Assembly: GCA_002714165.1 (NCBI GenBank)
Contig: PAWT01000033.1
Coordinates: 24,237-30,104 of the forward strand
Direction: 5' to 3'
From: Acidobacteriota bacterium
Lineage (GTDB): Bacteria > Acidobacteriota > Vicinamibacteria > Vicinamibacterales > UBA823
Length of the DNA stretch: 5,868 bases
This document shows positions 1 through 5,483 of the stretch, one piece after another. Numbering within the stretch: position 1 is the stretch's first letter; each line of letters opens with the position of its first letter. Position numbers and translations under genes: made by a program. The notes under the pieces were generated by a model. That model worked only from the letters and a program-made list of their open reading frames with translations. It had not been told where the DNA came from and made no database searches.

Positions 1-42
1 TTGCTAGTAATGGTTGGAATGGTTTGACCGAGATGTCAGAAA
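1..42. other. Left-edge non-coding stub downstream of the heptose kinase gene
   Basis: This short stretch lies beyond the TAA stop of the minus-strand kinase gene. On the plus strand it has stop codons at 5-7, 8-10 and 25-27, so it could be the tail of a gene ending here or plain spacer. No hairpin followed by a T-run is visible. A near-repeat, ATGGTT then ATGGTTT a few bases later, is too short to interpret. Confidence 0.4.
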
Positions 43-1050
43 TTATTGATTTGTGCATGCCTCAAGAAGTTCTTCAGCCGACACGATTGCTGGACCGAAC
101 CTAGCCACGGCGAGACCGGCGGCCTGGTTGGCCAGTTGTGCAGCCTCGGTCAGCGTTGCACCAGCTGCAAGTCCGAGCGCCAGTGTGGCGATTACCGTAT
201 CACCTGCACCGGTGACGTCAGAAACTTCGCGTGCTACGGCCGGCAAAGATTTTTCTCGCGGCTCCGAGGCACTACCAGAGCCGTCCAACAGCCACAGTCC
301 ATGTTCGCCGCGTGTTATGAGTACACTCTCACATCCCAATCTTGACCGAAGGCTACGTGCCGCCTGTTGTGCCTCCGCGTCGGTATGAATGACAGAGTTA
401 GTCGCAGTCGAAGCCTCGTGATGATTCGGTGTCAATAGTGTGCATCCGGCGTAGAAATCGAGGTGGGGTATCTTCGGGTCGACCAGGATGGGAATCTCTC
501 GTGCCCGGCTCGCTGACAGTGCCTGTGTCATGAGTTCCGAGGTTATGACGCCCTTTAGGTAATCAGACACAACTATGATGTCGGCCTTCTTGGCAGCTTC
601 GGACTGATGGGCGAGCAGCTCCTGAGCGTATTTGGGTGCCAGTTCGCTCTCGGTTTCGAAATCAATTCGCGCAACCTGCTTATTTCGACTGGCTACGATA
701 CGCAGCTTCCGTGTGGTTGGACGATCGGAAGCTACGATGATACCTGTGGCATCGATGGAAGCGGAACGGAGCTCGGACAATAGCTGCTGACCAGGTTCGT
801 CTGCGCCAATGGCGCCAACGAGCGATACACGACCACCTAGTGACCTGACATTGTTTGCAACGTTGGCCGCCCCACCGATCCGGTACTCCTCATGGTCAAA
901 GGCCATCACCGGAATCGGTGCCTCGGGAGAGATGCGCTCAACTTGACCAATTAGGAAATGGTCAATCATTACATCGCCCACGACGAGGACGGTCAGTGGC
1001 TCAAACCGCTCGACAATAGCACGTGCGCGGGTAGGCGATAGATCGGTCAC
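43..1050 (-). CDS. hldA: D-glycero-beta-D-manno-heptose-7-phosphate kinase, stand-alone RfaE1/HldA-type PfkB kinase
   Basis: This 335-residue PfkB/ribokinase-family sugar kinase should phosphorylate D-glycero-D-manno-heptose 7-phosphate at C1 with ATP, in the cytoplasmic ADP-heptose pathway to LPS inner core. Visible motifs are the substrate-side start VVGDVMIDHF (23-32), the glycine-rich GGAANVANN (59-67), VSDYLKGV (161-168), VDPK (190-193) followed by LLTPNHHE (205-212), and the ATP/anion-hole signature DVTGAGDT (278-285), whose Asp284 is the expected catalytic base. The order and spacing match the kinase half of E. coli HldE (about 318 residues). The nucleotidyltransferase half is absent, because the protein ends right after the AGLAVARFG region. 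The start is a GTG whose bases overlap the stop of the ligase gene (GTGA), which implies translational coupling; no Shine-Dalgarno is evident. The family call is firm. The exact sugar is inferred from similarity to HldE and the LPS context. Confidence 0.9.
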   Translation of the reverse strand: MTDLSPTRARAIVERFEPLTVLVVGDVMIDHFLIGQVERISPEAPIPVMAFDHEEYRIGGAANVANNVRSLGGRVSLVGAIGADEPGQQLLSELRSASIDATGIIVASDRPTTRKLRIVASRNKQVARIDFETESELAPKYAQELLAHQSEAAKKADIIVVSDYLKGVITSELMTQALSASRAREIPILVDPKIPHLDFYAGCTLLTPNHHEASTATNSVIHTDAEAQQAARSLRSRLGCESVLITRGEHGLWLLDGSGSASEPREKSLPAVAREVSDVTGAGDTVIATLALGLAAGATLTEAAQLANQAAGLAVARFGPAIVSAEELLEACTNQ

Positions 1051-2234
1051 GCAGATTCTGTAGTTGGCTGATCGCTAGTGGTGGGCTCCGCTTCCGCGGC
1101 AAACGGTAGAGTGACCAACACGAGCCACAGCATCAGGAATTCAGAGTCGCCAAAGTTGTATTCGAACATGCCAGCGGCGAGCATGCTACCAACGGCTGCC
1201 AGGCCCCCGGCTGGTAGGAACCGGTAAGCGCTGGTTCGCAGCAGGTGGACCAAGCCTCGTGTTACCGCCACAATCAGTGCGATCCACACAAAAAGCGCAG
1301 GGAGGCCTCGCTCGGCTGCGATTTGAATCGGTACGTTGTGTAAGTGAGGATTTGATTCCTGCACGGCTGCTGGGTCTCGGTAGTCGGCATAGACACCTTC
1401 CACCATATCTGGACCTACACCCATCAGTGGGTAGTCGCGTACTAGGCGAACGCCAGTTCGCATCATTGCAATCCGATCTCGCACGGTCTCATTCTGTGGA
1501 TCGAAGGTCGAATATAGGCGGGCGGTTATCTGTTCTGGGGCCACGGCTGTGAAAAGGCCGGCGACGATCGGCGCCAGTAACAGTAACCGGAGGTCTTTAA
1601 GTACGAACAACAAGCCTATTCCAACACAGGTGCCTACCATGGCGCTTCGCGTGAAAGTGAGAGCAAGTGCGACGAGTAAGGCCGGCATGACTAAGGCTGG
1701 CCAAGTTCGGTCACGTCCATGGAAGAGTAGTCGTGCTGCCGCCATCCCCGACACTAACATCAACAAGCCCGAGTAGGTCATGTAGTGGGTCAATGATCCC
1801 TGTGGTCGGCGTCCAAGGTTGTCATATTCAAAAATGCCATATTGTGCGATCCCGATAATCGCGCTGGCTGCGCCTACCGAAATGATCACGGTTGCGATCG
1901 TGAGCGCTCTCTGGCCTCGTGCGAGACGATAAACACCAGGAACGATTAAGAACAGCAGTAGTTGCTTAGAGTCGATAACGCTGGTGATCGGTACTAGCGA
2001 TGTCACGGAAGACACCAACGTCAGGGCGGCGTAGGCCAAGAGCATCAAAAACCACGGTGGTGCTGTGACCCGCTCCTGTTTCTTGATCAGCAATGCTAGC
2101 CACAGCACACCGGTAATGGTTAATAGAATATTGGCAAGGGCAATCGATATCTGCAGTGCTGCGACAAAGGTGGCGAGCGCAATAAATGCTGCACGCTCAA
2201 GGCGGGGAAATGTCGTTTCTGGGTTGAGGGACAT
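1047..2234 (-). CDS. O-antigen ligase / Wzy-type polymerase family polytopic membrane protein (WaaL-like)
   Basis: This 395-residue protein has about 11-12 hydrophobic segments, roughly at 13-48 (two), 60-80, 88-103, 109-132, 150-172, 178-232 (three), 310-330, 338-356 and 365-380. One large polar loop lies at about 233-305. That matches the Wzy_C/WaaL architecture, with a big periplasmic loop near the C-terminus. Family-like motifs are TFTRSAMVG (193-201), supplying a conserved Arg; MGVGPDMV (271-278); and PHLHN (296-300), followed by an AERGLPAL stretch. The PHLHN histidine region corresponds to the essential loop His of WaaL. The family joins undecaprenyl-linked glycans to lipid A-core, or polymerises them, on the periplasmic face; sequence alone does not separate ligase from polymerase. 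Coupling to the heptose kinase favours an LPS role. The ATG at 2234 is preceded in frame by a stop (TGA), so no longer form is likely. No Shine-Dalgarno is clear. Confidence 0.82.
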   Translation of the reverse strand: MSLNPETTFPRLERAAFIALATFVAALQISIALANILLTITGVLWLALLIKKQERVTAPPWFLMLLAYAALTLVSSVTSLVPITSVIDSKQLLLFLIVPGVYRLARGQRALTIATVIISVGAASAIIGIAQYGIFEYDNLGRRPQGSLTHYMTYSGLLMLVSGMAAARLLFHGRDRTWPALVMPALLVALALTFTRSAMVGTCVGIGLLFVLKDLRLLLLAPIVAGLFTAVAPEQITARLYSTFDPQNETVRDRIAMMRTGVRLVRDYPLMGVGPDMVEGVYADYRDPAAVQESNPHLHNVPIQIAAERGLPALFVWIALIVAVTRGLVHLLRTSAYRFLPAGGLAAVGSMLAAGMFEYNFGDSEFLMLWLVLVTLPFAAEAEPTTSDQPTTESA

Positions 2235-2311
2235 AACGTCAATTCAGCGGGGTGTCCGTGGTCCCTGCGAAGTTAACGGAGGTCGCGTTATCCAGCACAG
2301 CTGTTTATCCG
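2235..2311. other. 77-bp spacer between the Trm112-like gene and the ligase gene
   Basis: This gap separates two co-directional minus-strand genes. I see no ORF, no strong -10/-35 pair, no clear Shine-Dalgarno before the ligase ATG, and no hairpin with a T-run. Read-through from the small upstream gene is therefore plausible, but a promoter of its own cannot be excluded. Confidence 0.5.
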
Positions 2312-2482
2312 TCATTCTTCAATGGTCGCCTCATCAACGAGCATGATCGGGATATCATCCTTGACTGGGTAGACTCGACTGCATTGTAGGCATTTAAGGC
2401 CCGTGCCTTCTTTGACTGGCTCGACAGGTGTTTTACAACTCGGACAAGCAAGAATTTTGAGTAATTCAGGGTCGACCGCCAC
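2312..2482 (-). CDS. Trm112-like / YcaR (UPF0434) family small zinc-ribbon protein
   Basis: This small gene encodes 56 residues from a GTG start. The N-terminus reads MAVDPELLKILACPSCK, and the C-terminal part contains YPVKDDIPIML (38-48). Both match the Trm112p-like family, including E. coli YcaR (start with ACPVC, later FPLRDGIPVLL). Cys13, Cys16, Cys31 and Cys34 form two CxxC knuckles that could bind one zinc; YcaR as I recall it lacks the second complete CxxC. Eukaryotic and archaeal Trm112 proteins activate methyltransferases, but the role of the bacterial short forms is not settled. The start is supported by an AGGAG at 2490-2494 on the minus strand, seven bases upstream of the GTG, the only strong Shine-Dalgarno in the window. 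In E. coli, ycaR also sits among lipid A/KDO genes (lpxK-ycaR-kdsB), which fits the LPS neighbours here. Confidence 0.88.
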   Translation of the reverse strand: MAVDPELLKILACPSCKTPVEPVKEGTGLKCLQCSRVYPVKDDIPIMLVDEATIEE

Positions 2483-2489
2483 GATATAT

Positions 2490-2494
2490 CTCCT
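2490..2494 (-). promoter_or_regulatory. Shine-Dalgarno AGGAG for the Trm112-like gene
   Basis: On the minus strand AGGAG lies seven bases before the GTG codon at 2482. This decides that start, since no ATG is nearby in frame. Confidence 0.8.
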
Positions 2495-2518
2495 AAAAAA
2501 GATGGCTTCCTTGACCGA

Positions 2519-2527
2519 ACTATACCA
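2519..2527 (-). promoter_or_regulatory. Candidate extended -10 promoter element facing the LPS-side genes
   Basis: Read on the minus strand this is TGG followed by TATAGT: five of six matches to the sigma70-type TATAAT, with the TGn extension directly upstream. The expected transcription start would be near 2512, giving a leader of about 30 bases that contains the AGGAG of the Trm112-like gene. The -35 position (around 2542-2547, CAAGGT) is poor, but extended -10 promoters tolerate that. No experimental support is available. Confidence 0.45.
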
Positions 2528-2554
2528 GAAGCCTTCGGGTCACCTTGTGAATCA

Positions 2555-2578
2555 CCGGTAAGCTTGCTGGCTTACTGG
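2555..2578. repeat. Imperfect inverted repeat (9-bp arms, 6-base loop) in the divergent region
   Basis: The arms are CCGGTAAGC (2555-2563) and GCTTACTGG (2570-2578). They match at eight of nine positions, and the ninth would be a G-U pair in plus-strand RNA. It could be an operator for a dimeric regulator or a leader hairpin ahead of the TPR gene, whose start is 25 bases downstream. It has no T-run after it, so it is not a typical terminator. Confidence 0.5.
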
Positions 2579-2603
2579 CCGTGTGGAACAATCGCACTGA
2601 ATT

Positions 2604-4595
2604 ATGGATATCCGCTTGATGGGTGGCGTGGCCATTGTCGTGTTCAGCGTGGCTGCTACTGGTGCGGCAGGTCAACTACCGGGTAATTCGTCGGGTCCGT
2701 TGCAGGAGTACGAAGACCGGGCTCAGTCCTACGAGCTTTTTATTCAGTCGCTTCGACTAGAAGATTCTGGCGACGTAGTTCGTGCAATTGACTTATTGAG
2801 TCGTGCTGCGGAATTGGATCCAGACGCGGCTGCCATTCCAGCAGCTCAGGCGGCTCTGTATGCTCAGATTGGGCAGACGACAGATGCCATTAGGGTAGCA
2901 GAACGTGCCCTTACCTTGGACGCTGAATACGGCGAGGCACACCGCGTGTTAGGACTTATTTTCGCCACACTCTCAGAAGAAATGCTCGAACAGCGTGATG
3001 GCCGAGGTTCGTCAGAGGCTGAAATATATCGAGGGCGGGCGCTGACACACTTGGAACAGGCAGTTGTTGCAGGGGAACTCGATGGGCGAATCACTTTCAT
3101 TCTGGCGAGGCTGTATGTGGAGACCGGTGCCGTTGACAAGGCAATAGTAACGCTTGAGCCGTTCGTCCGTGATCGTCCAGGATTTGTTGACGGGTTACTG
3201 CTTCTTGTCCGCGCGTATGTTGAAAGTGGCCGCCTTGCCGAAGCTGTAGAGACCCTTGAAGAAGCCGTAGGAAGTCGTCCTCGTTCTGTTCGTATGCTGA
3301 ACGCTCTAGCTGAGCTCTACGAGTCGGTCGGACGTTGGCGTGAGGCCGCAGATACCTACGAGCGTGTGGTGTCTAGGCGTCCGAGCAATTCCGACCTGAA
3401 ACGACGTTGGGCTGTATCGTTGCTCAACGCCGGAGATCGAGAGAGTGCGCGCGACGTAATCAAGAAGGTCATTGAGGCGAGACCAACAGACGCATTGACG
3501 CTTTATCTGTTGTCTGAAGTCGAGCGCCAGTTGAAGAACTTCGATGCCGCGGAAGTTGCAGCGCAGCGTGTGATAGAGCTTGAGCCTAGTGGCACTCGCG
3601 GTATCTATGCGTTGGTCCAGGTGTATTTAGAGCAGGGACTGCAAGTGGAGTTGGTCGATGCTGTCGAATCTTTCGTGAAGCGTCTTCGAGAGAACGGGCA
3701 GGCACCACACGAGTTAACGATGCTTCTATTGGAGAGCGGCGTTGCGTATCAAGCGTCCGGAGATGACGGTGTGGCGGTTGCTGCGTTCGAACTGGCCCGT
3801 GACGTAGCACCAAGCAACCCCACGCCAGAAGTGTATCTCGGGCAAGCCTATCTAGATAGCCGACGGATCCACGATGCTGTTAAGAGTCTGTCGGTTGCAC
3901 GAGAGCGTCATGTCGGCAATCTCCAACTCGACGGGATGTACGCCCACGCTTTAGTGTTATCTGGCCAAACCGATCAAGGCATAGTGGTAATGGAAACCGC
4001 TCTTTCGGACCATGCCGATGAACCCGTAGCACACATTGGCATGGCGAATCTGCTGGTTGAAACCGGGCGTGTACAAGATGCGGTGGGGACACTAAAAGAT
4101 GCTGAACGGAGGTTCCCAGCGGACTCGTTGATTCCATTCCAGCTTGGAGTGATTTTCGAGCAACAAGCCCAATACACCGATGCTGAACATGCATTGCGAG
4201 CCGCGCTTGAACGGGACCCGTCCAATCACATGGCATCGAACTATCTTGGTTATATGTTGGCTGATCGGGGCGAACGCCTCCATGAATCGGTCCAGTTGAT
4301 CCAACGAGCGCTTGAGTCTGCCCCTCATAACGGCGCTTACCTCGACAGTCTTGGATGGGCATACTTCAAGCTTGAGAAATGGGATTTGGCGGAAACCTAT
4401 TTGCGCCAGGCCAGTGAACAATTGAGGCAGAATTCTGTTATTCAGGATCACTTCGGCGATTTGCTTTTCCAACGTGGTCGCTACACAGAAGCCATCGAAA
4501 CGTGGGAGAGAGCAATTGTGGGCGATGCTGAATCGATTGACCTGCCGACCATCGAACGTAAAATTAGGGATGCTAGGGAACGCGTTGGGCGCTGA
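2604..4595 (+). CDS. Exported tetratricopeptide-repeat (TPR) protein upstream of a LolB-like gene
   Basis: This 663-residue protein is built of about 16-17 TPR units from roughly residue 39 to 643, seen as recurring patterns such as LAELYESVGRWREAADTYERV (236-256). The N-terminus has a short signal peptide: Arg4, a hydrophobic stretch at about 6-20, and likely cleavage near AAG-Q (around 21-24). There is no lipobox; I see no cysteine anywhere. The protein is probably periplasmic. Repeat 3 (about 109-160) is interrupted by a polar insertion at about 123-143. The C-terminal block with NYLGYMLADRGERLHES (546-562), LDSLGWAYFKLEKW (580-593) and DHFGDLLFQRGRYTEAI (615-631) resembles the conserved end of TPR proteins encoded before lolB in Pseudomonas-type genomes. 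TPRs form superhelical protein-binding scaffolds; the partner here is unknown. The start may be ATG 2604 or ATG 2619 (Met6), and neither has a strong ribosome-binding site. Confidence 0.9.
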   Translation: MDIRLMGGVAIVVFSVAATGAAGQLPGNSSGPLQEYEDRAQSYELFIQSLRLEDSGDVVRAIDLLSRAAELDPDAAAIPAAQAALYAQIGQTTDAIRVAERALTLDAEYGEAHRVLGLIFATLSEEMLEQRDGRGSSEAEIYRGRALTHLEQAVVAGELDGRITFILARLYVETGAVDKAIVTLEPFVRDRPGFVDGLLLLVRAYVESGRLAEAVETLEEAVGSRPRSVRMLNALAELYESVGRWREAADTYERVVSRRPSNSDLKRRWAVSLLNAGDRESARDVIKKVIEARPTDALTLYLLSEVERQLKNFDAAEVAAQRVIELEPSGTRGIYALVQVYLEQGLQVELVDAVESFVKRLRENGQAPHELTMLLLESGVAYQASGDDGVAVAAFELARDVAPSNPTPEVYLGQAYLDSRRIHDAVKSLSVARERHVGNLQLDGMYAHALVLSGQTDQGIVVMETALSDHADEPVAHIGMANLLVETGRVQDAVGTLKDAERRFPADSLIPFQLGVIFEQQAQYTDAEHALRAALERDPSNHMASNYLGYMLADRGERLHESVQLIQRALESAPHNGAYLDSLGWAYFKLEKWDLAETYLRQASEQLRQNSVIQDHFGDLLFQRGRYTEAIETWERAIVGDAESIDLPTIERKIRDARERVGR

Positions 4596-4612
4596 CACCC
4601 GCGGGCGCTTGG

Positions 4613-5461
4613 ATGCCCTTCATGGTTGTTCACGAGATTAGGATCCTGACTCGCCGACTGCGGGTGGTGGGAGTCGTCCTTCTAGCTTGTTGGACTGGGG
4701 CCTGTGCTTCGCATCGGCAAAACTTACCCTCGGGACCAGGGTCACCGTTTCCAGATTTTGAAGAAGCATTCACTGAAGTGATCACGCGGTATTGCACTTT
4801 GAATACTGTATCAGCCGAACTGAGGCTATCGGGACGGGTGGGCGACAGTCGACTACGTGGGCGGGTGCTGGCGGGCCTGGCCGAGCCCGGTGCCGTCCGT
4901 CTCGAGGGGCTGGCGCCGTTTGGCCAACCAGCGTTTATCTTCGTTGCGCAACCCGGGCGTGCGGCGTTGTTGATGCCGCGGGAATCCCGTGCTCTTGTTG
5001 GACCGTCTGCAATTGATATCGTTGGTGCGCTGACCGGTATTGCCTTGACACCAGATGACCTTCGTTACGTGCTTAGCGGTTGCCTGCCGGAAACGGTGCA
5101 GGCCCGCACCGGCGTGTCCTACGGACAAGATTGGTGGATGATTGAGACTTCTGACGGCAGCCTTGTATATCTGCGGCGAGTTGGGGATGTTCGACGAATT
5201 GTTGCGATACGTCGTTCTGGCTGGCTCAGCGAGTACAGCGAATTATCGGGTCGCGTGCCTGCTCAGGTTCGTCTGACCTCCTTGAACTCAGCGTTGGGCG
5301 CGGTGGACCTCACAGTGTTGTTGTCACAAGTCAGAATAAATACAACCTTGGACGCTGGAACTTTTGTGCTCGACATTCCCCCCGATGCTGTTCCGATGAC
5401 TCTGAACGAACTTCGCGCTCGAGGACCACTTCGGGCGTCGGTCGAAGGGGCCGGCCGGTAG
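4613..5461 (+). CDS. LolB-like outer-membrane lipoprotein
   Basis: This 282-residue protein has a lipoprotein-type N-terminus: basic residues at 10-17, a hydrophobic core at 18-30, and two candidate lipidation sites, LLAC (Cys26) and TGAC (Cys31). The mature part starts with a Ser/Pro/Gly-rich linker. It continues as a beta-rich domain recalling LolA/LolB, with ELRLSGRVGDSRLRGRVLAGL (69-89), VRLEGLAPFGQPAFIF (95-110), a helix-like stretch at 132-155 and DWWMIETSDGSLVYLRRV (173-190). It ends with DIPPDAVPMTLNELRARGPL (254-273). LolB receives lipoproteins from periplasmic LolA and inserts them into the outer membrane. This protein is longer than E. coli LolB (207 residues) and similarity is weak, so the call rests partly on its place between a TPR gene and ispE. 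It starts 17 bases after the TPR stop. Met4 (ATG 4622), with a weak GGA upstream, is an alternative start. A generic LolA/LolB-fold lipoprotein remains possible. Confidence 0.68.
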   Translation: MPFMVVHEIRILTRRLRVVGVVLLACWTGACASHRQNLPSGPGSPFPDFEEAFTEVITRYCTLNTVSAELRLSGRVGDSRLRGRVLAGLAEPGAVRLEGLAPFGQPAFIFVAQPGRAALLMPRESRALVGPSAIDIVGALTGIALTPDDLRYVLSGCLPETVQARTGVSYGQDWWMIETSDGSLVYLRRVGDVRRIVAIRRSGWLSEYSELSGRVPAQVRLTSLNSALGAVDLTVLLSQVRINTTLDAGTFVLDIPPDAVPMTLNELRARGPLRASVEGAGR

Positions 5462-5483
5462 ATTTATTCAAGCTGGGTTCTCC

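Larger units (their letters stand above)
2483..2603. promoter_or_regulatory. Divergent intergenic control region between the LPS-side and TPR/LolB/IspE-side genes
   Basis: The 121 bp separate two divergently transcribed gene sets, so promoters for both should lie here. The left-facing candidate is the extended -10 at 2519-2527. For the right-facing side I found only a weak pairing, TTGCTG with AACAAT 17 bases downstream, close to the TPR start; I do not rely on it. Two dyads are present: TCAC-CTT-GTGA at 2540-2550 and the longer imperfect palindrome at 2555-2578. Confidence 0.55.

Noticed and set aside
46..388. Plus-strand open frames of about 100 codons opposite the heptose kinase C-terminus
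   Set aside because: They are antisense to conserved kinase motifs, including DVTGAGDT, and their Ser/Ala/Cys-rich translations resemble no family.
2065..2346. Plus-strand open frame of 93 codons running from the ligase gene across the spacer into the Trm112-like gene
   Set aside because: It is antisense to two supported genes, has no ribosome-binding site, and its product resembles nothing known to me.
2555..2578. Intrinsic terminator
   Set aside because: The hairpin is followed by GC-rich sequence with no T-run on either strand, and it lies between divergent starts, where a terminator is not expected.
2564..2595. Rightward sigma70 promoter TTGCTG-17-AACAAT
   Set aside because: Only three of six and four of six consensus bases match, and the implied start site falls almost on the TPR ATG; it is too weak to list as a promoter.
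3880..4598. Long open frames of 160 and 168 codons on the minus strand inside the TPR gene
   Set aside because: They lie fully antisense to a well-supported TPR gene with clear repeat periodicity, overlap each other in different frames and show no recognisable domain. They are shadows of the coding strand.
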